From Flavobacterium alkalisoli (lineage in GTDB: Bacteria; Bacteroidota; Bacteroidia; Flavobacteriales; Flavobacteriaceae): a DNA stretch of 64,000 nucleotides. Both the position numbers and the translations under genes were made by a program. Below the pieces are notes generated by a model. It saw nothing but the letters and a program-made list of their open reading frames with translations. It did not search any database and was not told the DNA's origin. The stretch is from contig NZ_CP042831.1 in assembly GCF_008000935.1 (NCBI RefSeq), positions 62,001-126,000 on the forward strand, given 5' to 3'. The stretch's first letter is position 1. Each line of letters begins with the position of its first letter. Shown piece by piece: positions 8,501 through 19,100 of this stretch.

Positions 8501-11137
8501 TGTTAATGCCGGAGGCTGGTATGTAAGGTTATTTGTTGATGCTATAGCTGTCCATGTACTGTTGTTTGGAGAGGACTCCCAACGATAGGTTATAGTACCT
8601 GTACCCGATCCTGCCGTTGTTGATGTTAAGCTTGCCGGAATTGAACCACTACAAATTGTTTGGTTAGAACCAATTGCTCCCGGATTGGTAGCAGCCATTA
8701 CAGTTATAACCACATTTGAAGTAGCTGCTTCACATGATTTAGATCCATTAGTTACCACAGTAACCCTTCTGTAATATCTGGTAGCTGTTAATGCAGGTGG
8801 CTGATAATTAACCCCTGTAGCACTTGGTACTGTTGTCCAACCTGAGGTGCCGTTTAAAGACCATTCCCAACGGTAAGTCAAAGTACCACCACTTGGTGCC
8901 GTACCCGCTGTTGTAGAGGTTAACTGTGCCGGAGTAGCTCCGTTACATATTGTCTGATCTGAACCTATTGCACCAGCTGTAGGCGAAGCATATACTATAA
9001 CCTGTATTGGTACTTTGTTACTTTCACACGTTGCATTTTTCTGACTTACATAGTAAGTTGTTGTACCAGGAGTTGTTGTACTTGGCACAAAAGGATAATC
9101 TGATGCAAAACCACCGTTTACTACATACCATTGTAATTGATATGACGCATTTGTAGTACTTGCAGATAATGCCGTCGCAGTTTCTCCCTGGCAATAATAT
9201 ACCGGACTGGTTACTGTAGGAGTTGTAGGAGCCGCATTTAATGTAACTGAGTTAACATCGTTTGCCTGGTTAACTGTTGTTTGCAGTTCTGAACCTCCAT
9301 AACTATTATTATTCACCTCAGCTCTGTATTCAACCTGAGCACTATCTGTAAAGGAGGTTGTTCCTACAGGTGGGGTAATAGTATATATAATAGGATAATC
9401 TGTTTGATAAATACTCCCCGGTCCTAATATCTGATCACTATTATCAGTAGGATATCGTGCTAAATAGGTATATGTTGTATATCCTGCAGTTGGTGTATCT
9501 GCCTGTGTTCTTTTATGCCACCTTGCAGTAGTATTGTTATTATCTGTTGTAAAATCCGTGGCACTATCATTATATCCATAGGTATTTTGAACCACTTTAG
9601 TTACTACTATACGTTCGCCTGTTGAGCCTCTTCTTCTGTATGTTGCTGGACTTTGACCAATATTTGCCACTCTCAGCTCAAAGGTTTTACCTGAAGGACT
9701 CGATGGGTTAATACATAAGTCATTTACCGTAGTCCTTGCAAGAACTAAATCTACTCCCTCTGCATATACAGGTGTACTAACAGTACTGATGTTATTACTT
9801 AAATCCTCATCAAAAGGCGGTGTAATGGTAGCTGTATTATTCAATACGTTTCCGGCAGGTATACTGGTTAGCGTACCTGTTACAAAAATCTTACCTGTAG
9901 TATTTGCTGCAAGGTTAAATGTTCCTGTAATTTGGTTTGTGGTTAAACTCGCTGCCGTAGGAAGTGTTATAGATGAAAAACCTGAAGAAGTGATAGACGT
10001 GATATTAAACCCCGGATTACCTTCTGCAATAAGGTTTCCATTACCATCTGTAACTTCGTCTAAAAAGCTCACATTAAGAGCAGCAATATCAGTATCATTT
10101 ACAACATCAATAGTATAAGTAATAACATTTTCACTACCCAATCCGCTTACACTTCTTAAAATATCTTTATCAGCCCTTTTGTCAACCCTCACGTTTCCGG
10201 GAGTTGTAACCAGAAGATTCCTGATTTCATGATAGTTAACCCCTCCTCCGGAAGAAGCACCAAAACCAAGTTTTAACAATGCCGGTGGCGGTGTTGTTGT
10301 GGTATAGCTGATAAGCTGTGTAAAGTTAGCTGCCGAAGATTTCTTCCATCTAACTATTATCTGATAATATACTCCTGCCTGGTCTAACGGAAGGATTTCT
10401 AACTGTACCCTTCTGTAAAACTGTGCATCAGTCGGCCTTGTTGAAGTTTGTGTATTATAATCAATTTCATTTCTTGCCCTTATTGCATCATCTCCTCCTG
10501 TCCTGTCTCCTAAAGCAGCTCCATCTAAATATGCGTTTGTGGTTGCCGTATTAGTAGTTGTCGGACCTCTCAATACTACAGCATTAGGCACAACCCCGGG
10601 ACCTCCGTTTCTTCCTTCAGTCGGGTTTGAGAAGTTACCATAAGCATCCAAACCTACTCCTACGTAACCTCCGGCAAGTCCTGATCCTCCGTTAGGTGCA
10701 TATCCTAATGACCCTCCGTAACCTCCCATAGCAAAAGTAGAACTGGCATCAAATAGGAATACGGTTAAACCATCGGCACCACTGTATCCGTCATTTACAT
10801 CACGCCACATTTTATATTCAAAATCCACAAGTACTCCCGAAGAAGAAGGAAATGAATTATCTACATAAGCATACCCTCTTTGATAGGCTGACGAATTGGT
10901 AAGTCTTAACCAACCCTGATTAACAGGATCATTAATACCTGAAGTAAGGTAAGCCATACCCCCTCCTCCTCCAGGTCCGCCTATTATAATACTCGGGTTA
11001 CCATTACCTCTAAAGTCTTCCATAATGGCAAACTGTGCAAAAGCTTTATTTACACCTGCCAGTAAAAACACTGCAAAGCATAAAACTATAAGTTTTGAGA
11101 AGCTGTGGTTATCTATTTTTATTTCTTGATTTCGCAT
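5534..11137 (-). CDS. Large exported repeat protein: lectin-like domain, DUF11-like domain, 12 Ig-like repeats
   Basis: 1867 aa. The signal peptide (about 1-35) ends in AFAQ. Residues about 38-310 resemble a bacterial L-type (legume-like) lectin domain, including ADGLTVFLFD. A DUF11-like segment follows (about 318-455, starting VRVDKRADKD), then a mixed beta region and a PKD/Ig-like domain. Twelve repeats of about 90-94 aa, each with QTICNGATP, TYRWESSPN and TTYYRRITI, run to the end. Repeats 4-10 are nearly identical in DNA. The C-terminus (NCNLITNPMIYQRVSN) does not match a type A or B T9SS sorting domain, which is odd for its position upstream of a CTD protein and PorP/SprF. It is probably a surface adhesin binding glycans. 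The gene ends 31 bp before the CTD gene. Confidence 0.85.
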   Translation of the reverse strand: MRNQEIKIDNHSFSKLIVLCFAVFLLAGVNKAFAQFAIMEDFRGNGNPSIIIGGPGGGGGMAYLTSGINDPVNQGWLRLTNSSAYQRGYAYVDNSFPSSSGVLVDFEYKMWRDVNDGYSGADGLTVFLFDASSTFAMGGYGGSLGYAPNGGSGLAGGYVGVGLDAYGNFSNPTEGRNGGPGVVPNAVVLRGPTTTNTATTNAYLDGAALGDRTGGDDAIRARNEIDYNTQTSTRPTDAQFYRRVQLEILPLDQAGVYYQIIVRWKKSSAANFTQLISYTTTTPPPALLKLGFGASSGGGVNYHEIRNLLVTTPGNVRVDKRADKDILRSVSGLGSENVITYTIDVVNDTDIAALNVSFLDEVTDGNGNLIAEGNPGFNITSITSSGFSSITLPTAASLTTNQITGTFNLAANTTGKIFVTGTLTSIPAGNVLNNTATITPPFDEDLSNNISTVSTPVYAEGVDLVLARTTVNDLCINPSSPSGKTFELRVANIGQSPATYRRRGSTGERIVVTKVVQNTYGYNDSATDFTTDNNNTTARWHKRTQADTPTAGYTTYTYLARYPTDNSDQILGPGSIYQTDYPIIYTITPPVGTTSFTDSAQVEYRAEVNNNSYGGSELQTTVNQANDVNSVTLNAAPTTPTVTSPVYYCQGETATALSASTTNASYQLQWYVVNGGFASDYPFVPSTTTPGTTTYYVSQKNATCESNKVPIQVIVYASPTAGAIGSDQTICNGATPAQLTSTTAGTAPSGGTLTYRWEWSLNGTSGWTTVPSATGVNYQPPALTATRYYRRVTVVTNGSKSCEAATSNVVITVMAATNPGAIGSNQTICSGSIPASLTSTTAGSGTGTITYRWESSPNNSTWTAIASTNNLTYQPPALTSTTYYRRVTIATSGSTVCEAATSSLQMTVNAVPTAGAIGSNQTICYNTAPALLTSTTNGAGTGTVTYRWESSPNNTSWTTISGATSSTYQPGNLTANTYFRRTTLAASGATCTSSPTSSVLITVNSAVTAGTISANQTICNGATPAQLTGTAGSGTGTITYRWESSPNNSTWTTVSGATGVNYQPGALTATTYYRRITIATSGTACESSATNVVTITVNSAVTAGTISANQTICNGATPAQLTGTAGTGTGTITYRWESSPNNSTWTTVSGATGANYQPGALTATTYYRRITIATSGVACESSATNVVTITVNNAVTAGSISANQTICNGATPAQLTGTAGTGTGTITYRWESSPNNSTWTTVSGATGVNYQPGALTATTYYRRITIATSGTACESSATNVVTITVNSAVTAGSISANQTICNGATPAQLTGTAGTGTGTIAYSWESSPDNSTWTTVSGATGVNYQPGILTATTYYRRITTATSGVACQAISNVITITVNAVPTAGSISANQTICNGATPAQLTGTAGTGTGTITYRWESSPNNSTWTTVSGATGVNYQPGALTATTYYRRITIATSGVACESSATNVVTITVNSAVTAGSISANQTICNGATPVQLTGTAGTGTGTITYRWESSPNNSTWTTISGATGVNYQPGALTATTYYRRITIATSGVACESSATNVVTITVNSAVTAGSISANQTICNGATPAQLTGTAGTGTGTITYRWESSPNNSTWTTVSGATGVNYQPGALTATTYYRRITIATSGVACESSVTNVVTITVNAVPTAGTIGSNQTICNGDTPAMLTGTAVLGTGTITYRWESSANGTSGWTATGGTGNNYQPGALTATTYYRRITIITSGGATCESAPTNVVTITVNAVVTEGSIGSGQTICHGAIPTLLTSTAAGTGTGTVTYRWESSPNGSSWTTVSGATGATYQPAALYETTYYRRITIATSGVSCESPASNTVTVTIKNCNLITNPMIYQRVSN
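6160..8134 (-). repeat. Near-identical 282-bp tandem repeats (Ig-like repeats 4-10)
   Basis: Seven consecutive in-frame units of about 282 bp (94 codons) repeat with only scattered changes. Each contains the same run around GCAATGGTAATCCTGCGG on the plus strand. The flanking Ig repeats of the same protein are clearly diverged, so this core was recently amplified or homogenised. Confidence 0.8.
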
Positions 11138-11149
11138 GATTTTCTTACT

Positions 11150-11185
11150 TCTTAAGAAAATGAGCAGGCTAGTAAAAGCCTGCTC
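11150..11185 (-). terminator. Terminator of the giant repeat gene
   Basis: GAGCAGGCT (11162-11170) and AGCCTGCTC (11177-11185) are perfect arms with a 6-base loop. On the minus strand ATTTTCTT follows. The element sits 12 bp behind the giant gene and ends just before the lectin/Ig-repeat gene, so it separates the two transcripts, at least in part. Confidence 0.8.
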
Positions 11186-11197
11186 AAAGGCTTTGTT

Positions 11198-13102
11198 TTA
11201 TTTTACTACAAATACAATATTCATGTAAGAAGTCTGAGTGCCGGAACCTATAACATCATAGGTTAAAACACCGTTGGCATCAATACTTAAGTTGGCAAAT
11301 ACCGCTGTATCATAATATGTAATATAATAATATAATGATTCGGCAACTGGTATATATGGTATATCATCCGGTGCCTCCGCAGCCCCTCCTACATCACTCT
11401 TAACCATCAATGGGTTTGATGCTCCCTCGAACTGATTAACATACTCCTGATAAAGGTCTCTTGTTATGCCCGTTACAGGTGTACCTGTATATACCGATGT
11501 ATCAAATATTACAGCCGGCATGTAGAAAAATTTAGGCATCATACTGTTAGGTATAACTGGTGAATTTGTCCATCCAACATTTCCTGATTCATCTGTAGTT
11601 AAGGTTTTGTTGTTACCTCCAGAAGCTATATCTGCCTCAGTAATGGTACCGTCAGCAATTTTGTCTGTAGTTACAGCACCATCAGCAATAGTAAGAGTCA
11701 CATCATTAAAGGCTGCTCCCGTACCTCCTGTAACATTAATATCAGTTGAAGTAATATTACCGTCTCCAGTAATACTCGTTAAATCTACTTCTAAAGCACC
11801 TGTTGTAGCGTTTTGAGTTAAACCGTTCCCGGCTACATCAGAATTTATTTTAGCTGCCGTCACTGAATCATCAGCAAGCTTAGCTGTAGTAATTCCTCCA
11901 TTATTTACTGATATACTTGTATTAGCTAATGCCGCATTATTACCTCCAGATACCGAGATTGATGAATCTCCATTAGATATATTGTAAGTTGAAACAGAGT
12001 TGAAACTTACGTTACCTGATGCATCTGCCATAGCAATACGTCCGTTAGCTCCTGTACCTGCATTCATTTTTGCTGTAGTTACAGCACCGTTTGCAATATC
12101 TTCAGTAGCGATTGTTCCGTCAACAATCATATCTGAAGTGATAACATCATCATTGATGCTTAATGTTACATCACTAAAGGCTGCGTCTGTTCCACCTGTT
12201 ACATTCAGGTGTGTTGAAGTGATATCTCCGTCTCCGCTTAGTGCAGTAACATCAACCTCAAGCGCTCCTGTTGTAGCGTTTTGGGTTAAACCTGTCCCTG
12301 CGATGTCGGCGTTTATCTTATCAGCAGTCACTGAATCATCAGCAAGGTCTTCTTCTATAATGGTACCGTTAACGATGTTCTCTGTTGCAACCGAATTGTC
12401 CGCAAGTTTTGCATTGGTAACTGCATCATTAGCCAGTTTAGCTGTAGTTACAGCACCGTTTGCAATATCTTCAGTAACGATTGTTCCGTCAACAATCATG
12501 TCTGAAGTAATAACATCATCATTAATACTTAATGTAACATCATTAAAGGCTGCGTCTGTTCCACCTGTTACATTCAGGTGTGTTGAAGTGATATCTCCGT
12601 CTGCAAGATTATCAATAGCAGTTACCACCTCGTCAAGGGCGGCCTGTACTGTTCCTGCCGTTAAGCCGGAAGCCGTATTGTCATAAGCAAGGGCCGAAGC
12701 GTTGGTGTCGATCGTGTCGATCACACTGCCGTCCGCTGCCGTGAAGGTATACACTCCGTTCAGTTCGGTAATGGTCAGTCCGTTGGTATCGATGGTCACA
12801 TCAGATCCGTCGTTGTTGGTAAAGGTATAGGTACCGTCTCCGTTGGCCGTAATGTCTGCCTTGGCAACAGCAACCTGCGTGCCGTCGGCCTTAACTAAGG
12901 TAACGCTGCCGTCGTTGTTGTCGATAAGGTTCACCGTAGCGGCCGCATCGTTAACATCATCAATAGCAGTTACCACCTCGTCAAGGGCTGCCTGTACCGT
13001 TCCTGCCGTTAAGCCGGAAGCCGTATTGTCATAAGCAAGGGCCGAAGCGTTGGTGTCGATCGTGTCGATCACACTGCCGTCCGCTGCCGTGAAGGTATAC
13101 AC
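11198..13102 (-). CDS. Giant repeat protein, C-terminal segment (same gene as 19712-26644)
   Basis: 634 readable codons. The frame begins inside a 116-aa repeat, so its first Met is not a real start; it is cut off upstream by indels near 13103-13135. Residues 1 to about 165 are the last repeat copies. About 165-515 is a fibre-like region with short units such as DGTIVTEDIANGAVTTAKL and TGLTQNATTGALEVD, a style known from phage tail-fibre proteins and bacterial beta-rich stalks. The last 115 residues form a separate domain (SMMPKFFYMPAVIFD to MNIVFVVK), which does not resemble a known T9SS sorting domain. I read this as the 3' end of one gene running from 26644 to 11198. Confidence 0.75.
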   Translation of the reverse strand: MYTFTAADGSVIDTIDTNASALAYDNTASGLTAGTVQAALDEVVTAIDDVNDAAATVNLIDNNDGSVTLVKADGTQVAVAKADITANGDGTYTFTNNDGSDVTIDTNGLTITELNGVYTFTAADGSVIDTIDTNASALAYDNTASGLTAGTVQAALDEVVTAIDNLADGDITSTHLNVTGGTDAAFNDVTLSINDDVITSDMIVDGTIVTEDIANGAVTTAKLANDAVTNAKLADNSVATENIVNGTIIEEDLADDSVTADKINADIAGTGLTQNATTGALEVDVTALSGDGDITSTHLNVTGGTDAAFSDVTLSINDDVITSDMIVDGTIATEDIANGAVTTAKMNAGTGANGRIAMADASGNVSFNSVSTYNISNGDSSISVSGGNNAALANTSISVNNGGITTAKLADDSVTAAKINSDVAGNGLTQNATTGALEVDLTSITGDGNITSTDINVTGGTGAAFNDVTLTIADGAVTTDKIADGTITEADIASGGNNKTLTTDESGNVGWTNSPVIPNSMMPKFFYMPAVIFDTSVYTGTPVTGITRDLYQEYVNQFEGASNPLMVKSDVGGAAEAPDDIPYIPVAESLYYYITYYDTAVFANLSIDANGVLTYDVIGSGTQTSYMNIVFVVK

Positions 13103-16100
13103 ACGTTCAGTTCGGTAATGGTCAGGCCGTGGTATCGATGGTCACATCAGATCCGTCGTTGTTGGTAAAGGTATAGGTACCGTCTCCGTTGGCCGTAATG
13201 TCTGCCTTGGCAACAGCAACCTGCGTGCCGTCGGCCTTAACTAAGGTAACGCTGCCGTCGTTGTTGTCGATAAGGTTCACCGTAGCGGCCGCATCGTTAA
13301 CATCATCAAGGGCAGTTACCACCTCGTCAAGGGCGGCCTGTACTGTTCCTGCCGTTTAAGCCGGAAGCGTATTGTCATAAGCAAGGGCCGAAGCGTTGGT
13401 GTCGATCGTGTCGATCACACTGCCGTCCGCTGCCGTGAAGGTATACACACCGTTCAGTTCGGTAATGGTCAGGCCGTTGGTACGATGGTCACATCCGATC
13501 CGTCGTTGTGGTAAAGGTATAGGTACCGTCCCCGTTGGCCGTAATGTCGGCCTTGGCAACAGCAACCTGCGTGCCGTCGGCCTTAACTAAGGTAACGCTG
13601 CCGTCGTTGTTGTCGATAAGGTTCACCGTAGCGGCCGCATCGTTAACATCATCAAGGGCAGTTACCACCTCGTCAAGGGCTGCCTGTACTGTTCCTGCCG
13701 TTAAGCCGGAAGCCGTATTGTCATAAGCAAGGGCCGAAGCGTTGGTGTCGATCGTGTCGATCACACTGCCGTCCGCTGCCGTGAAGGTATACACTCCGTT
13801 CAGTTCGGTAATGGTCAGTCCGTTGGTATCGATGGTCACATCCGATCCGTCGTTGTTGGTAAAGGTATAGGTACCGTCCCCGTTGGCCGTAATGTCTGCC
13901 TTGGCAACAGCAACCTGCGTGCCGTCGGCCTTAACTAAGGTAACGCTGCCGTCGTTGTTGTCGATAAGGTTCACCGTAGCGGCCGCATCGTTAACATCAT
14001 CAAGGGCAGTTACCACCTCGTCAAGGGCTGCCTGTACTGTTCCTGCCGTTAAGCCGGAAGCCGTATTGTCATAAGCAAGGGCCGAAGCGTTGGTGTCGAT
14101 CGTGTCGATCACACTGCCGTCCGCTGCCGTGAAGGTATACACTCGTTCAGTTCGGTAATGGTCAGTCCGTTGGTATCGATGGTCAACATCGATCCGTCGT
14201 TGTGGTAAAGGTATAGGTACCGTCCCGTTGGCCGTAAGTCGGCCTTGGCCAACAGCAACCTGCGTGCCGTCGGCCTTAACTAAGGTAACGCTGCCGTCGT
14301 TGTTGTCGATAAGGTTCACCGTAGCGGCCGCATCGTTAAACATCATCAAGGGCAGTTACCACCTCGTCAAGGGCTGCCTGTACTGTTCCTGCCGTTAAGC
14401 CGGAAGCCGTATTGTCATAAGCAAGGGCCGAAGCGTTGGTGTCGATCGTGTCGATCACACTGCCGTCCGCTGCCGTGAAGGTATACACTCCGTTCAGTTC
14501 GGTAATGGTCAGCCGTTGTATCGATGGTCACATCCGATCCGTCGTTGTTGGTAAAGGTATAGGTACCGTCCCGTTGGCCGTAATGTCGGCCTTGGCAACA
14601 GCAACCTGCGTGCCGTCGGCCTTAACTAAGGTAACGCTGCCGTCGTTGTTGTCGATAAGGTTCACCGTAGCGGCCGCATCGTTAACATCATCAAGGGCAG
14701 TTACCACCTCGTCAAGGGCTGCCTGTACTGTTCCTGCCGTTAAGCCGGAAGCCGTATTGTCATAAGCAAGGGCCGAAGCGTTGGTGTCGATCGTGTCGAT
14801 CACACTGCCGTCCGCTGCCGTGAAGGTATACACTCGTTCAGTTCGGTAATGGTCAGGCCGTGGTATCGATGGTCACATCCGATCCGTCGTTGTTGGTAAA
14901 GGTATAGGTACCGTCTCCGTTGGCCGTAATGTCGGCCTTGGCAACAGCAACCTGCGTGCCGTCGGCCTTAACTAAGGTAACGCTGCCGTCGTTGTTGTCG
15001 ATAAGGTTCACCGTAGCGGCCGCATCGTTAACATCATCAAGGGCAGTTACACCTCGTCAAGGGCTGCCTGTACGTTTCCTGCCGTTAAGCCGGAAGCCGT
15101 ATTGTCATAAGCAAGGGCCGAAGCGTTGGTGTCGATCGTGTCGATCACACTGCCGTCCGCTGCCGTGAAGGTATACACTCCGTTCAGTTCGGTAATGGTC
15201 AGTCCGTTGGTATCGATGGTCACATCCGATCCGTCGTTGTTGGTAAAGGTATAGGTACCGTCCCCGTTGGCCGTAATGTCGGCCTTGGCAACAGCAACCT
15301 GCGTGCCGTCGGCCTTAACTAAGGTAACGCTGCCGTCGTTGTTGTCGATAAGGTTCACCGTAGCGGCCGCATCGTAACATCATCAAGGGCAGTTACCACC
15401 TCGTCAAGGGCTGCCTGTACTGTTCCTGCCGTTAAGCCGGAAGCCGTATTGTCATAAGCAAGGGCCGAAGCGTTGGTGTCGATCGTGTCGATCACACTGC
15501 CGTCCGCTGCCGTGAAGGTATACACTCCGTTCAGTTCGGTAATGGTCAGGCCGTTGGTATCGATGGTCACATCCGATCCGTCGTTGTTGGTAAAGGTATA
15601 GGTACCGTCCCGTTGGCGTAATGTCGGCCTTGGCAACAGCAACCTGCGTGCCGTCGGCCTTAACTAAGGTAACGCTGCCGTCGTTGTTGTCGATAAGGTT
15701 CACCGTAGCGGCCGCATCGTTAACATCATCAAGGGCAGTTACCACCTCGTCAAGGGCTGCCTGTACTGTTCCTGCCGTTAAGCCGGAAGCCGTATTGTCA
15801 TAAGCAAGGGCCGAAGCGTTGGTGTCGATCGTGTCGATCACACTGCCGTCCGCTGCCGTGAAGGTATACACTCCGTTCAGTTCGGTAATGGTCAGCCGTT
15901 GGTATCGATGGTCACATCGATCCGTCGTTGTTGGTAAAGGTATAGGTACCGTCTCCGTTGGCCGTAATGTCGGCCTTGGCAACAGCAACCTGCGTGCCGT
16001 CGGCCTTAACTAAGGTAACGCTGCCGTCGTTGTTGTCGATAAGGTTCACCGTAGCGGCCGCATCGTTAACATCATCAATAGCAGTTACCACCTCGTCAAG

Positions 16101-19100
16101 GGCTGCCTGTACTGTTCCTGCCGTTAAGCCGGAAGCCGTATTGTCATAAGCAAGGGCCGAAGCGTTGGTGTCGATCGTGTCGATCACACTGCCGTCCGCT
16201 GCCGTGAAGGTATACACTCCGTTCAGTTCGGTAATAGTAAGCCTTGGTATCGATGGTCACATCCGATCCGTCGTTGTTGGTAAAGGTATAGGTACCGTCT
16301 CGTTGGCCGTAATGTCGGCCTTGGCAACAGCAACCTGCGTGCCGTCCGGCCTTAAACTAAGGAACGTGCCGTCGTTGTTGTCGATAAGGTTCACCGTAGC
16401 GGCCGCATCGTTAACATCATCAAGGGCAGTTACCACCTCGTCAAGGGTTGCCTGTACTGTTCCTGCCGTTAAGCGGAAGCCGTATTGTCATAAGCAAGGG
16501 CCGAAGCGTTGGTGTCGATCGTGTCGATCACACTGCCGTCCGCTGCCGTGAAGGTATACACGTTCAGTTCGGTAATGGTCAGGCCGTTGGTATCGATGGT
16601 CACATCCGATCCGTCGTTGTTGGTAAAGGTATATAGGTACCGTCTCCGTTGGCCGTAATGTCGGCCTTGGCAACAGCAACCTGCGTGCCGTCGGCCTTAA
16701 CTAAGGTAACGCTGCCGTCGTTGTTGTCGATAAGGTTCACCGTAGCGGCCGCATCGTTAATATCATCAAGGGCAGTTACCACCTCGTCAAGGGCTGCCTG
16801 TACTGTTCCTGCCGTTAAGCCGGAAGCCGTATTGTCATAAGCAAGGGCCGAAGCGTTGGTGTCGATCGTGTCGATCACACTGCCGTCCGCTGCCGTGAAG
16901 GTATACACTCGTTCAGTTCGGTAATGGTAAGTCCGTTGGTATCGATGGTCACATCCGATCGTCGTTGTTGGTAAAGGTATAGGTACCGTCTCCGTTGGCC
17001 GTAATGTCGCCTTGGCAACAGCAACCTGCGTGCCGTCGGCCTTAACTAAGGTAACGCTGCCGTCGTTGTTGTCGATAAGGTTCACGTAGCGGCCGCATCG
17101 TTAACATCATCATATAGCAGTTACCACCTCGTCAAGGGCTGCCTGTAGGCCGTTAAGCCGGAAGCCGTATTGTCATAAGCAAGGGCCGAAGCGTTGGTGT
17201 CGATCGTGTCGATCACACTGCCGTCCGCTGCCGTGAAGGTATACACTCCGTTCAGTTCGGTAATAGTTAAGCCATTAGTATCGATGGTCACATCCGATCC
17301 GTCGTTGTTGGTAAAGGTATAGGTACCGTCCCGTTGGCCGTAATGTCGGCCTTGGCAACAGCAACCTGCGTGCCGTCGGCCTTAACTAAGGTAACGCTGC
17401 CGTCGTTGTTGTCGATAAGGTTCACCGTAGCGGCCGCATCGTTAAATCATCAAGGGCAGTTACACCTCGTCAAGGGCTGCCTGTACTGTTCCTGCCGTTA
17501 AGCCGGAAGCCGTATTGTCATAAGCAAGGCCGAGGAGCGTTGGTGTCGATCGTGTCGATCACACTGCCGTCCGCTGCCGTGAAGGTATACACTCCGTTCA
17601 GTTCGGTAATGGTCAGGCCGTTGGTATCGATGGTCACATCCGATCCGTCGTTGTTGGTAAAGGTATAGGTACCGTCTCCGTTGGCCGTAATGTCGGCCTT
17701 GGCAACAGCAACCTGCGTGCCGTCGGCCTTAACTAAGGTAACGCTGCCGTCGTTGTGTCGATAAGGTTCACCGTAGCGGCCGCATCGTTAACATCATCAT
17801 AGCAGTTACCACCTCGTCAAGGGCTGCCTGTACTGTTCCTGCCGTTAAGCCGGAAGCCGTATTGTCATAAGCAAGGGCCGAAGCGTTGGTGTCGATCGTG
17901 TCGATCACACTGCCGTCGCTGCCGTGAAGGTATACACACCGTTCAGTTCGGTAATGGTCAGGCCGTTGGTATATGGTCACATCAGATCCGTCGTTGTTGG
18001 TAAAGGTATAGGTACCGTCTCCGTTGGCCGTAATGTCTGCCTTGGCAACAGCAACCTGCGTGCCGTCGGCCTTAACTAAGTAACGCTGCCGTCGTTGTTG
18101 TCGATAAGGTTCACCGTAGCGGCCGCATCGTTAAACATCATCAAGGCAGTTACCACCTCGTCAAGGGCGGCCTGTACTGTTCCTGCCGTTAAGCCGGAAG
18201 CCGTATTGTCATAAGCAAGGGCCGAAGCGTTGGTGTCGATCGTGTCGATCACACTGCGTCCGCTGCCGTGAAGGTATACACACCGTTCAGTTCGGTAATG
18301 GTCAGGCCGTTGGTATCGATGGTCACATCCGATCCGTCGTTGTTGGTAAAGGTATAGGTACCGTCTCCGTTGGCCGTAATGTCGGCCTTGGCAACAGCAA
18401 CCTGCGTGCCGTCGGCCTTAACTAAGGTAACGCTGCCGTCGTTGTTGTCGATAAGGTTCACCGTAGCGGCCGCATCGTTAACATCATCAAGGGCAGTTAC
18501 CACCTCGTCAAGGGCTGCCTGTACTGTTCCTGCCGTTAAGCCGGAAGCCGTATTGTCATAAGCAAGGGCCGAAGCGTTGGTGTCGATCGTGTCGATCACA
18601 CTGCCGTCCGCTGCCGTGAAGGTATACACGCCGTTCAGTTCGGTAATAGTTAAGCCATTAGTATCGATGGTCACATCCGATCCGTCGTTGTTGGTAAAGG
18701 TATAGGTACCGTCCCCGTTGGCCGTAATGTCTGCCTTGGCAACAGCAACCTGCGTGCCGTCGGCCTTAACTAAGGTAACGCTGCCGTCGTGTTGTCGATA
18801 AGGTTCACCGTAGCGGCCGCATCGTTAACATCATCAAGGGCAGTTACCACCTCGTCAAGGGCTGCCTGTACTGTCCTGCCGTTAAGCCGGAAGCCGTATT
18901 GTCATAAGCAAGGGCCGAAGCGTTGGTGTCGATCGTGTCGATCACACTGCCGTCCGCTGCCGTGAAGGTATACACTCCGTTCAGTTCGGTAATGGTCAGT
19001 CCGTTGGTATCGATGGTCACATCCGATCCGTCGTTGTTGGTAAAGGTATAGGTACCGTCCCCGTTGGCCGTAATGTCTGCCTTGGCAACAGCAACCTGCG

